Shown here: positions 13,368-20,766 of the stretch, piece after piece
Numbering within the stretch: position 1 is the stretch's first letter
How the letters are laid out: every line of letters starts with the position of its first letter
IMG/VR virus record: IMGVR_UViG_3300048029_000153
Span: 1 to 21,730 of that record
Reading direction: 5' to 3' (one strand)
From: a virus
DNA: 21,730 bases
Translations under genes and position numbers: made by a program
The notes under the pieces: generated by a model
What the model was told of the DNA's origin: nothing
What the model saw: only the letters and a program-made list of their open reading frames with translations
Database searches by the model: none

Positions 13368-16190
13368 TTATTCGTCAGCCACTAGGCCGTTAGATGCACT
13401 GATTGCAGCACCGACAGCGGTTGTTGTGTTGTCTACTCGACGTAAGCCTTGGAAGACTGAACGCCCTGCGCTTGTACCTACATGAAGCAGATTAGTGCTA
13501 TCGTCGTATGCCAAAGCTGTTACCGCATCAGAGGAGCCGTATAGCGTGGCCTGTGCGTTCTCTTGGAATAGCACCTTCTCGTCCTCGTAGATTTTAGCGA
13601 TCTGCTCTGGGGGGGCCAAGGTGTGACTAAAGCGTTGTAAGGCAAGCGATCCTAAAAAGGGGTGATTACGCCCTGACGTTCCACCCCAAAGGCCAATATA
13701 GTAGGCTTCGTCTGTGTCTACCGTGTAGGTAGATATTGAAAAAGTGTCTATCAAAACACCATCAAGATATATTTTTTTAGTGCTTCCATTATCAACTAAA
13801 ACCACATGATGCCATGTGCCATCGGTTACGACTGAAGCAGTATTATCGGTACCATTTACGCTGTCATATGCGTACAAAACACCAGTCGTCTGATGTATAG
13901 CTAAACCATAAGAAGAACCACTCTCACTTCCCAAACTCAATAAATACTGGTACCCAGATGTTGATGAGGTTTTAAACCAACCCATAAAAGTTTTGTTATT
14001 TGCTCCCTGCATATCTGCATTGACTGGCTGTCTTAAATAGTTGTTTAGACTAAACCCACTATACGCCACCAGATCAGCACCAGTAGCCACAGCCGATTTG
14101 GTCACAGTGCCAAACACTTGCAAGCCATTGCCGTTTACGCTGCGGTCTGCTTCGGCTAGGCGTACTGAGACGTTGTCTAGTGTTAAAATACACGCACCAT
14201 TACTTGCTGCATCTGCTTGCAGACTAAACCCTGTTCCATCACCTGCGGCTGTCCAAGTAAAGCTATGTAAACCCACACTTCGAAGTTTACTGACTGCAAC
14301 GGTTGTAGAAGTACCACTGCTATAATTTGCATAAATGGTGATTCCACCAGAAGTAAACGCAGTCACTTCAACGGAAATAGTGTACGTTTTACCCGAAACA
14401 AAAGATGTTGCAGTTTGTTGTAAATTCGAGCCATGCGATGGTGAAGAGAATGTTGCTACACCACCTGATATAGAAACCCCTGTTGGAACACTCCACCCTG
14501 TAGCAGAACTAAAGTCGCCATTCGTCACCAACTCACTGCCAGTAACATTGGTAGCATCCGTGTCGGACAAGGTGGCTAACTTGATGTCGCCGTTCATCCA
14601 GCCTGTGTTGTAGTCGGAGGTAATGTAGGCCATTGAACTATTAGCAGGGGTTGTAGTGTCTTCAAATAACAAACCCAAGCCATATAAACTTGATCCATAG
14701 GCTGATCCATTAACCAGTCCATTACCTTGATTACCAACATGAGTTCCTGCACGAAGATTATTAAACTCTGCTATGTATGAAGGCATCTGAGAGTAAAAAC
14801 TATTTGTCTGATCGGACGATGGTATGCTGAATTTGTATATTGTATTTGCATCATAGCTTCCGATGTCAGTGCTAACGTAAATGTAAGCATCATGAAAATC
14901 TATAATGTGTGCGGCAGGGTAATTAGTAGGCGCAAGATCGTAGACGTTCCCATCATCCTTGATAACAGAAACCCCACCATCAGTCGCAACCGCAATAGTA
15001 GGCACAGGCAAGCCCGTAGCAGCATCAATAGGTGCGTTGGGTAGCACGGTCATGGCTACATCGTTGACTACGTTGTTTACGATACTTATGGAACTGTCGA
15101 CAAGGGTATGTGTTCCAGTTGTATTACGCTCAGACACGTTTAGTAGCTTCGTATACAACCCATTTGTTTGATAGTTGTAGCCGTAGTCTTTCAAAAAATC
15201 AGCTGTATATAAACCACCTCCGCTTGAGCCATTAGAACTAGTTATAATACCACATGAAGCATTAACAACAGCTATTGTAGCGTTCCCGCCAAACATATGA
15301 TTAGAACCAACATTAAACACCATCCACATAGGCAGGTCAGGATCATCACCATCGTAGATCGTAACCTGATCACTCTCAGCCACAATAACAGCAACCGCAG
15401 GGAACTCCTTACGGCTACCACGGGTGCTAGATGCAGCTTCATTGTACCATGAGGTATGCTGTGTGCGCTTACGCCATGCACCGCCATCACTGTCCTTGCG
15501 GGTGTCGTACACAAAGATGTCTACGGCTGTGTCGCTGATAGTGGCTGCGATTGCGTTAAGGTCTAGTTCGTCTGTGGTGGTCTTGCCTGTGATAGAAGCG
15601 CCTGTTGAACTAAAAATTACCCTAGTTGCAGCAGCAGCCCTCAGAACAAGTTGATCGTTTGAATTAAAATATTTTATTGAGCCAGCATCAGCATCAGTAT
15701 CACCTAATCTAAGTTCACTTGTGCCACCTATAGATGATAAAATTGTCATTTCTGAAGAAGGATCAGACGTAGATCCAACCGTAACGGCATCAAAGGAAGG
15801 GCTGTCGCTAGTGGACAAACCTTGGTTAATTGCTTTGACTGCCGCCAAATTTGAAAGCTCACTGTCCATCAGTGCGCCAGCCGCTGTTACATTGGTTGTG
15901 TCTGTAACGTCTGCACCAGCCTCAATGCCATCTAGCTTAGTGCCATCTGCTGATACATCCCGACCATCAACATTTCCAGAAACTACTACATTAGGAACTG
16001 TCAAGTTGCCCGTCATGGTATCGCCAGTGATCCTGACAAAGCCTGTGGCTGTATCTAGGGCAGTCTTAAACTCACCAAAGGTAATCGCTTTTGTTTCATC
16101 TGCGCTTGTATCTACCAGTGCAAATTCATCATCATCAGCCAGATTAGCGCCTGTGATGTTGGTTAATTCAGATATTTTACGATCAGCCAT
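13368..16190 (-). CDS. Large modular tail fibre with carbohydrate-binding and LamG-like domains (940 aa)
   Basis: A 940-residue mosaic fibre. Residues 1-48 (RKISELTNITGANLADDDEF...VDTSADETKAIT) are the usual attachment head. Residues ~50-215 are fibre shaft (GDTMTGNLTVPNVVV, DVSADGTKLDGIEAGADVTD). Residues ~225-300 (VYDTRKDSDGGAWRKRTQHT, YDGDDPDLPMWMV) form a widespread marine-phage fibre block, from memory. About 375-550 looks beta-propeller-like (GGVSVIKDDGNVYDL, SIPSSDQTNSFYS). About 553-678 is a carbohydrate-binding-like sandwich (ELVTNGDFSSATGWS, ILTLDNVSV). About 705-855 is a LamG/concanavalin-like module (KTFMGWFKTS, DGTWHHVVLVDNGSTKKIYL). It would bind host surface sugars. The mosaic style suggests domain shuffling. 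Confidence 0.8.
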   Translation of the reverse strand: MADRKISELTNITGANLADDDEFALVDTSADETKAITFGEFKTALDTATGFVRITGDTMTGNLTVPNVVVSGNVDGRDVSADGTKLDGIEAGADVTDTTNVTAAGALMDSELSNLAAVKAINQGLSTSDSPSFDAVTVGSTSDPSSEMTILSSIGGTSELRLGDTDADAGSIKYFNSNDQLVLRAAAATRVIFSSTGASITGKTTTDELDLNAIAATISDTAVDIFVYDTRKDSDGGAWRKRTQHTSWYNEAASSTRGSRKEFPAVAVIVAESDQVTIYDGDDPDLPMWMVFNVGSNHMFGGNATIAVVNASCGIITSSNGSSGGGLYTADFLKDYGYNYQTNGLYTKLLNVSERNTTGTHTLVDSSISIVNNVVNDVAMTVLPNAPIDAATGLPVPTIAVATDGGVSVIKDDGNVYDLAPTNYPAAHIIDFHDAYIYVSTDIGSYDANTIYKFSIPSSDQTNSFYSQMPSYIAEFNNLRAGTHVGNQGNGLVNGSAYGSSLYGLGLLFEDTTTPANSSMAYITSDYNTGWMNGDIKLATLSDTDATNVTGSELVTNGDFSSATGWSVPTGVSISGGVATFSSPSHGSNLQQTATSFVSGKTYTISVEVTAFTSGGITIYANYSSGTSTTVAVSKLRSVGLHSFTWTAAGDGTGFSLQADAASNGACILTLDNVSVRLAEADRSVNGNGLQVFGTVTKSAVATGADLVAYSGFSLNNYLRQPVNADMQGANNKTFMGWFKTSSTSGYQYLLSLGSESGSSYGLAIHQTTGVLYAYDSVNGTDNTASVVTDGTWHHVVLVDNGSTKKIYLDGVLIDTFSISTYTVDTDEAYYIGLWGGTSGRNHPFLGSLALQRFSHTLAPPEQIAKIYEDEKVLFQENAQATLYGSSDAVTALAYDDSTNLLHVGTSAGRSVFQGLRRVDNTTTAVGAAISASNGLVADE

Positions 16191-16193
16191 GAC

Positions 16194-16808
16194 TTACCCC
16201 GTTATTGCTTCAACGGCTTCAAATGAAATACCGTAAATTGATGCGTTATCGATTGACCAAGATGTTACATTATTTGACAGCCGAAATACACCTTTCGTGT
16301 CATTCGTACCAATAACCTCATTGCTATAGTTCACCTTTAGATTAGGAAATATCTCCACAGTGCCATTGCCGGTTCTATCCTCTAAAATCTGATACAGCCG
16401 CGCCGTACTATCAGCACCAACTTGTATATAATCACCGGCCAGCAAAGTGCTTGATTGATCCTGCATGGTAATCGTTAAAAAACTCTGACCAGCAGTGCCG
16501 CTAATCGTTGCTTGGTTTCCTGCGTTTGTAGAGCGCAGAGTGCCGCGTGGAAGCGCATAATCAGGATCACCCAGCAGAAAGGTGCCTAGAGATCCTTTGA
16601 GGCTTACAAGGGCTGCTTTCCACGCTGCCGCATCATCACGTTTCATAGGTGGCAAGTTTATAGATGCCTCAAACCGCTGACCGCCATGCGAAACGATCTG
16701 CTGCTTATAGGTAAATGGTGACTGAGAAGTTGCGTTAGCATTAACTGTGCGCAACTCAACAGATGAAACCCCTGTCGTGGGTAAAGTTAAAGGATATGTA
16801 ATAGCCAT
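16194..16808 (-). CDS. Distal/minor tail protein (204 aa)
   Basis: A 204-residue beta-rich protein directly behind the tape measure gene (TAAATG junction). It starts MAITYPLTLPTTGVSSVEL and contains QQIVSHGGQRFEASINLPPM, a helix (DDAAAWKAALVSLKG), FLLGDPDYALPRG and further strands. This is the place and style of the distal tail protein that closes the tube and holds the hub (DUF2460/lambda gpM-like slot). Fold and role are inferred from position and pattern, not from a signature motif. Confidence 0.7.
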   Translation of the reverse strand: MAITYPLTLPTTGVSSVELRTVNANATSQSPFTYKQQIVSHGGQRFEASINLPPMKRDDAAAWKAALVSLKGSLGTFLLGDPDYALPRGTLRSTNAGNQATISGTAGQSFLTITMQDQSSTLLAGDYIQVGADSTARLYQILEDRTGNGTVEIFPNLKVNYSNEVIGTNDTKGVFRLSNNVTSWSIDNASIYGISFEAVEAITG

Positions 16809-18746
16809 TTATCCGAATACCGCCTTCATCTGACCGCCACGCCTACGGCTCTCCATTATTGATTGCTGCGTCATCTTAGCAATTTTTGGCGCTTGCTGGG
16901 CAATTATTTGCTTTACGCTCTCATCTCCATTTGCAGCGAAGTTAAATGTTTGCTGAACAACCACACCGCCGCCCATCTGGTTATTTGGCACAACGTGAGA
17001 ATTACGGCTTGGAATTACAAGCTCTGGGCCACGCTCACCAACCATATAGGCTTGCCCGCCAGACATGGGGCCACCCATAGCGCGGCGCGGCGCTCTAGGC
17101 GGCGCAACAGATCCACCCGTACCAGCGGCAGAAGCAGGGGCAAATGCACCAGAAACAGCCCCCGTAATAAATCCCGTAATTTGCTTAACCACGAATATCC
17201 GGTAAAGTTCAGAGATAATGTCACGCGCCATTGTTCTGAATGCATCTTTAGCTGTCATCGTACCATCTACCATAGACATGATGGCGCTTTCAAATGAGCT
17301 ACCTACCATCTCTGATGCGTCCTTGATCCGCATAAGCTCTGGGCTTAGTTCAGTTTTCATAATCTCAGCGGTGTTCTTTATGCTTTCACTGCCTTTATCA
17401 CCGCCTGTGATCTTCGCATAAGCCTCTTGCATTTCTTTTATGGCTTTTGCCCTTTCGGTTTCCGCAACCGTTACAGAAGCCTCAATCATAAAGCTTGCGC
17501 GAGCGGCAGCTATCTCAGACTGCTTTGCCGCAAGCCTGTCTGCGTATAACTTATTGTTCGCCGCTATAGCCGCAGAAAGCCCCTTTTCACTACCTAATAT
17601 ATCAACATAATCGTTGGCTGTAGTGTCTATAGTGCCAAGCCTATTCTTATAAAGCTGGTTTGCAGCTTCAACTGCTTGAGCCAAGCCGTTCTCGCTGCCC
17701 AATATATCAACGTAATTTGCAGCAGTCTTATCTATCGCTCCATTTTTCTCAATGTAAAGCTGCTTTATGGCTTCTTCAGCCTGAATAAGGCCATATGTGC
17801 TGCCCAATATATCTCTATAAGCATCTGACGTTTTAGACGCTTCATCCTTGGTGGCGCTGGCCTCTTGGCTAATTACGCCAATAAGACCTTGCTGTTCAGC
17901 AAATAACTTTAATTGCTTGTCTAACTCAGGAGTAAGTAATTGTTCAGCATCAAGCGTACTAATTGCATTCTGCAAACTTTCAGCGGCTTCTTGCCTTGTG
18001 CTGCCATTTATGCCAAGCAAGATTTCTTCAGCCCTAGCCCTTTTCTGGGTGATAGCCAACAAACTTTTATAAATTGACTGCTGAGCTTCAGTCAATTTTA
18101 CGTTATTGCCAACATCAGTCTGAATTCTTTTCAGCATGTCTTGTTGGGAACTGACCAATTCAGGCGGCAAAGCTCCCAATACAGTTTTGAGCGCTTGATC
18201 TCTCTGCTCTTCAGCCACCCTTCTTATCAACGCAAGTAAGTCTGAATATTTGGCCATAGCAGCAGTGGCGGGCGCTGATAATTCATCACCTAAACCCGCA
18301 AAATCTATGCTGTCTAACGTATCATAAGCCGCTGATAACTGAGTTACCGCAGTTTCTACATTATTAGTCGCACCAGCAGCCTTATCAGCAGCCATCTTGA
18401 ATGCAGAGAAAACAGATATAGCCGCGCCAAGCACAGCACCAAATGGGCCAAATATCTGAAAGAATTGTCCAGCCTGTTGACCAAATGCTTGTGTCGCGCT
18501 GGTTCCATTGGCAACCTGAACTGCATAGTCACCAATTTGATAACCCGCTTGCTGAACCCCGCCTAATGCGAATTTACGCAAGTTCTTAGTGGCTCCTGTT
18601 AAAGAACCGCCAAACTGGTTCATCTGAACTGAACTTTGCTTTATCTGACGATCAAAGTTTCTAACGCGACCCTGAACTTGCTGAATAGGCCGACTAGCGC
18701 GATCAACCGCGAGAAGTTCAAACTTTAGCTGTTCTGCGCTTGCCAT
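16809..18746 (-). CDS. Tape measure protein (645 aa)
   Basis: The start at ATG 18746 (MASAEQLKFELLAVDRASRP) has GGCGGG upstream and begins inside the frameshift extension of the preceding gene. An in-frame ATG at 18794 would add 16 residues that belong to that other frame. The N-terminus is coiled-coil-like (IQQVQGRVRNFDRQIKQSSV). A hydrophobic stretch at about 100-116 (GPFGAVLGAAISVFSAF) and a long helical middle with tandem repeats follow. The C-terminus carries the tape-measure hallmark MVGERGPELV (570-577) and a glycine-rich end. It sets tail length and assists DNA delivery. A 645-residue tape implies a tail shorter than lambda's, using the usual length relationship. Confidence 0.9.
   Translation of the reverse strand: MASAEQLKFELLAVDRASRPIQQVQGRVRNFDRQIKQSSVQMNQFGGSLTGATKNLRKFALGGVQQAGYQIGDYAVQVANGTSATQAFGQQAGQFFQIFGPFGAVLGAAISVFSAFKMAADKAAGATNNVETAVTQLSAAYDTLDSIDFAGLGDELSAPATAAMAKYSDLLALIRRVAEEQRDQALKTVLGALPPELVSSQQDMLKRIQTDVGNNVKLTEAQQSIYKSLLAITQKRARAEEILLGINGSTRQEAAESLQNAISTLDAEQLLTPELDKQLKLFAEQQGLIGVISQEASATKDEASKTSDAYRDILGSTYGLIQAEEAIKQLYIEKNGAIDKTAANYVDILGSENGLAQAVEAANQLYKNRLGTIDTTANDYVDILGSEKGLSAAIAANNKLYADRLAAKQSEIAAARASFMIEASVTVAETERAKAIKEMQEAYAKITGGDKGSESIKNTAEIMKTELSPELMRIKDASEMVGSSFESAIMSMVDGTMTAKDAFRTMARDIISELYRIFVVKQITGFITGAVSGAFAPASAAGTGGSVAPPRAPRRAMGGPMSGGQAYMVGERGPELVIPSRNSHVVPNNQMGGGVVVQQTFNFAANGDESVKQIIAQQAPKIAKMTQQSIMESRRRGGQMKAVFG
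17520..17819 (-). repeat. Three tandem ~105-bp repeats inside the tape measure gene
   Basis: The protein repeats a 35-residue unit starting Y(R/V)DILGS: first at 17819 (YRDILGSTYGLIQAEEA...), second at 17714 (YVDILGSENGLAQAVEA...), third at 17609 (YVDILGSEKGLSAAIAA...), the last about 30 residues long. Shared positions include DILGS, G at 10, A at 14 and LY at 21-22. The spacing is exactly 105 bp between starts. Repeats of this kind lengthen or shorten the tape, so the unit probably arose by duplication. Confidence 0.8.
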
Positions 18747-19229
18747 CTTCTTCCCGCCTTTCGTCTGCGATCTTAAAGTATGCGACCCATTCATTATACT
18801 CCGTTACCGTGATTTTCTCAATCTCGCTAATGGTGCGGCCTAATCTATCTGCTAATGCGATTAAATTAAACCTGAATGGGTCTTTCCTTAGTTTCCCTCG
18901 GCTTCCTCAATAGAGCCAGCAGACATCATAGGCGCACTGATCTTATAGATCACCTCATGGGGAATGCGCTTCAGCTTAGGCTTATGCTCAATCGTATAAG
19001 CCTTTTCGCCATCCTCCTTTAGAGCCTTCAAGATAATCAGATCAATCAGAGCGTCTATGTTGGCAGATGGGAAGTCAGAATGCTTCCTCTGGATCGTTGA
19101 CATTTCGCCAGAAGTCATAGGGGTATAGTAAACACGCAGAGGCTTGGCCCCTGCGCGTAATGTTACTTCTATATGCCTTGTTTCGATATTTGATAAATAA
19201 TCGTCTAAGGCATCAATAGGGTTGGACAT
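18718..19229 (-). CDS. Tail assembly chaperone GT-type fusion via -1 frameshift (170 aa)
   Basis: Reading 19229 to 18891, then slipping back one base at GGGAAAC, continues to a TGA at 18718-18720. The result is the 113-residue first part plus a 57-residue extension (LRKDPFRFNLIALADRLGRT, EIEKITVTEYNEWVAYFKIA). The extension has the E..EWxAYF pattern seen in the T part of lambda GT-type tail chaperones, and a strong protein-like composition. It has no ribosome binding site of its own and ends inside the start of the tape measure gene (29-nt overlap), exactly as in lambda G-GT-H. The fusion would hold the tape measure protein and recruit tube subunits. The frame is read directly; frameshifting itself is inferred from the motif. 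Confidence 0.88.
18888..19229 (-). CDS. Tail assembly chaperone, gpG-type (113 aa)
   Basis: A 113-residue acidic and helical protein between tube and tape measure genes. It starts MSNPIDALDDYLSNIETRHI and contains TLRAGAKPLRVYYTPMTSG and ALIDLIILKALKEDGEKAY, the pattern of gpG-like tail assembly chaperones. It ends EEAEGN at a TAA placed immediately after the slippery heptamer. This unshifted product would be the major form; the -1 product is listed separately. The gene begins 3 nt after the tube gene's stop. Not a virion component in the known systems. Confidence 0.85.
   Translation of the reverse strand: MSNPIDALDDYLSNIETRHIEVTLRAGAKPLRVYYTPMTSGEMSTIQRKHSDFPSANIDALIDLIILKALKEDGEKAYTIEHKPKLKRIPHEVIYKISAPMMSAGSIEEAEGN
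18891..18897 (-). promoter_or_regulatory. -1 ribosomal frameshift slippery site GGGAAAC
   Basis: On the leftward strand the heptamer reads G GGA AAC in the zero frame, an X XXY YYZ slippery site, and the next codon is TAA. An SD-like GAGG lies about 7 nt ahead, which could stimulate slippage. Downstream bases are A/T-rich with no strong hairpin seen. The close relative in lambda is GGGAAAG. Confidence 0.88.
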
Positions 19230-19232
19230 AGG

Positions 19233-19622
19233 TTACACCGTTGTAGCTGTTAATGCCCCGCTACCTTGCACAGTTATTGACGCTTCCACAAGACCATCAA
19301 ATGATGATGAGCGTGTGATCCCTGTCACAATAGCCGCTCCACTGTAATATGTATCACCAGAAGCATCACCTTCTGGATAGACATTAAGCGTAACAGAAGC
19401 ACCGATTGTCAAAGCGCCTTGACCACTTGTGTCTGTCTCATCCCAAAATACATCTACTGATCCGGTGAATGTTGTCAGCGAAGATTTATAGGTGCGAGCA
19501 GTGTCGCCCATACTTGTATCTTCTAAAGTATCCGCTGTTTCTTCTAAGCTGAAAGAACGAATTTCTGCAATCGCGTTGGAACCGACCTTAACAGTTCCTT
19601 CGCTACCCGCGTGAGTTGCCAT
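19233..19622 (-). CDS. Major tail tube protein (129 aa)
   Basis: A 129-residue beta-rich tube subunit: it starts MATHAGSEGTVKVGSNAIAE, followed by strands RSFSLEETADTLEDTSMGDT, the loop ARTYKSSLTTFTGSVDVFWD, a glycine-rich turn and SFDGLVEASITVQGSGALTA at the end. This is the length and pattern of TP901-1/lambda V-like tube proteins that polymerise around the tape measure. It follows the tail terminator gene and precedes the chaperone gene, the canonical order. The ribosome binding site AAGGAGACTTTACT is good. It should be one of the most abundant late proteins. Confidence 0.85.
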   Translation of the reverse strand: MATHAGSEGTVKVGSNAIAEIRSFSLEETADTLEDTSMGDTARTYKSSLTTFTGSVDVFWDETDTSGQGALTIGASVTLNVYPEGDASGDTYYSGAAIVTGITRSSSFDGLVEASITVQGSGALTATTV

Positions 19623-19634
19623 AGTAAAGTCTCC

Positions 19635-20078
19635 TTATCTGGCGGTTTCAACATCATTAATAGCCGTATCATACCTTACATCAAATGTCAGCTTTGCGGA
19701 ACCTATTGGTTGTTCCGCTTCGCCTGAAAAGTTGATGTCTGTACCGGATAATACAGCCGACTTTGCAAGACCATTGACCGTGAAGTCATTGGCTATTGCC
19801 TCTTCGATCTGAACGGCAATAGCGTCCACATCATTATCAAAATTAGTTGTTGCGCGTACATATGCGTCCACCTCAATGGAAACAACACGCGCAGATGTCT
19901 TTACACCAATGGTTTGCAGCGCAGATGCCTCTGATCCTGCATAAACCGTAATGGCGGGCAAATCAGCGTCAGTCAGAGAATAAACCCTAGTGCCATATAC
20001 GCGGTTGCTGACCAGCGTGACATTAGTAGTAAGCACAGAAACAATGCGCTCCCTTATTTGCTGCCTAACGTGAGCCAC
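19635..20078 (-). CDS. Tail terminator protein, gpU/DUF3168-like (147 aa)
   Basis: A 147-residue alpha/beta protein: helical start (HVRQQIRERIVSVLTTNVTL), a strand pair (VYSLTDADLPAITVYAGSEA), the strand SARVVSIEVDAYVRATTN, a helix (DNDVDAIAVQIEEAIANDF) and a last strand (GSAKLTFDVRYDT). This is the order in lambda gpU/HK97 terminator proteins that cap the tube end facing the head. It is joined by overlap to the head-tail joining gene. Only one terminator-type gene is seen, so a separate Z-like protein is not evident. Confidence 0.78.
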   Translation of the reverse strand: MAHVRQQIRERIVSVLTTNVTLVSNRVYGTRVYSLTDADLPAITVYAGSEASALQTIGVKTSARVVSIEVDAYVRATTNFDNDVDAIAVQIEEAIANDFTVNGLAKSAVLSGTDINFSGEAEQPIGSAKLTFDVRYDTAINDVETAR

Positions 20079-20374
20079 TATGATTTCTCCAACTGAACAA
20101 CAGTGACGCCAGTGCCATCATGTATCCACGCCCGCACATAATACGTTACAGAATTAATAACCATAGTCTGATTGTAAGCTATGCTGGAAATGTCTGCTGT
20201 TCTGCATGTCAGACGCGGCTGCTCTTCGTGAACAGAAACATAACCACCCGTATCAACAGGAATAGTCTCGTTGTCGAAAATGCCGTTTATCGTGCCGCCA
20301 CCATAAGTGACCGCAGTGGCAAATTCATCAACGTCGAATATGTCTGCTAAATCATTAGCTAGTGGCAGAGCCAT
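20078..20374 (-). CDS. Head-tail joining protein, lambda gpFII-like (98 aa)
   Basis: A 98-residue protein starting MALPLANDLADIFDVDEFAT, with strands VTYGGGTINGIFDNETIPV and TMVINSVTYYVRAWIHDGTG. This is the pattern of phage head-tail attachment proteins (FII-like), which form the ring between portal and tail. Its ATG lies inside the end of the upstream small gene (20-nt overlap), and its stop is joined to the terminator gene. The family call rests on pattern plus the exact lambda-like position. Confidence 0.75.
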   Translation of the reverse strand: MALPLANDLADIFDVDEFATAVTYGGGTINGIFDNETIPVDTGGYVSVHEEQPRLTCRTADISSIAYNQTMVINSVTYYVRAWIHDGTGVTVVQLEKS

Positions 20375-20522
20375 CTTCTTCAGCCTTCTCTTCTTTTACA
20401 TACGGCTTTGCATATCCGCGATCAATTAGCTTCTGAGCTATGCGGTCATCAACTGTATGACTTGCACCAGCCTTGCCGTTCTTCCCGCCCCAAGAGGCGT
20501 CTTTGACCAGCGTAATCTTCAT
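20355..20522 (-). CDS. Small connector-region protein (55 aa)
   Basis: A 55-codon frame: ATG at 20522 overlaps the upstream stop (ATGA), and its end overlaps the head-tail joining start. It reads MKITLVKDASWGGKNGKAGA then TVDDRIAQKLIDRGYAKPY and a Lys/Glu-rich tail. The pattern MK(x)3-4 K...G(x)nAG...V...A..L...GY resembles its upstream neighbour, suggesting a paralog pair. It fills the lambda FI-like slot between capsid and joining gene. The function is unknown. Confidence 0.65.
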   Translation of the reverse strand: MKITLVKDASWGGKNGKAGASHTVDDRIAQKLIDRGYAKPYVKEEKAEEDGSATS

Positions 20523-20713
20523 TTCTTGGCCCTTGTGGTCTTAGGCTTTGCTGCCCGATCAGTCGGAGCCGCAACCGGCTTAGGCGCAGGAGCATCACCA
20601 ATCCGTCCATAACCTTTTAGCGCAGTCGCTTCGTCTGCTGAAAGCTCTACTATGTCGCCAGCTTTTCTAGCCTGACCAGCGGCAACACAGGATTTTAGGA
20701 TAATGTATTTCAT
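20519..20713 (-). CDS. Small capsid-adjacent protein (64 aa)
   Basis: ATG 20713 follows AAGGGGCGAAAG, so this start is used; upstream in-frame codons reach into the terminator-like hairpin. It reads MKYIILKSCVAAGQARKAGD, then VELSADEATALKGYGRIGDA, then a Pro/Ala/Lys-rich tail (PAPKPVAAPT). It shares a pattern with the next gene (paralog-like). A position right behind the capsid gene fits a minor head or connector protein. No known family assigned; the hydrophobic start is too short for a membrane helix. Confidence 0.65.
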   Translation of the reverse strand: MKYIILKSCVAAGQARKAGDIVELSADEATALKGYGRIGDAPAPKPVAAPTDRAAKPKTTRAKK

Positions 20714-20730
20714 CTTTCGCCCCTTATTGG

Positions 20731-20753
20731 AAAGGAGGGCCAAGTGGCCCTCC
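20731..20753 (-). terminator. Hairpin behind the capsid gene, terminator/attenuator-like
   Basis: On the leftward strand GGAGGGCC, loop ACTT and GGCCCTCC form a perfect 8-bp GC-rich stem (20734-20753), followed by TTT. The T-run is short, so termination would be partial. It lies 14 nt after the capsid stop and just ahead of the next gene's ribosome binding site, a place where phages often reduce read-through from abundant capsid mRNA. Confidence 0.6.
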
Positions 20754-20766
20754 CAAGTTAGCATTC

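Noticed and set aside
15721-16236. Long + strand frame (171 codons) opposite the large fibre gene
   Set aside because: Lies fully antisense to a well-supported fibre gene; its serine/valine-rich low-complexity translation reflects the opposite strand; no ribosome binding site or family signal.
16809-18794. Tape measure start at ATG 18794
   Set aside because: The extra 16 residues overlap the coding -1 extension of the preceding gene; the ATG at 18746 has its own upstream signal and begins with a typical tape-measure sequence.
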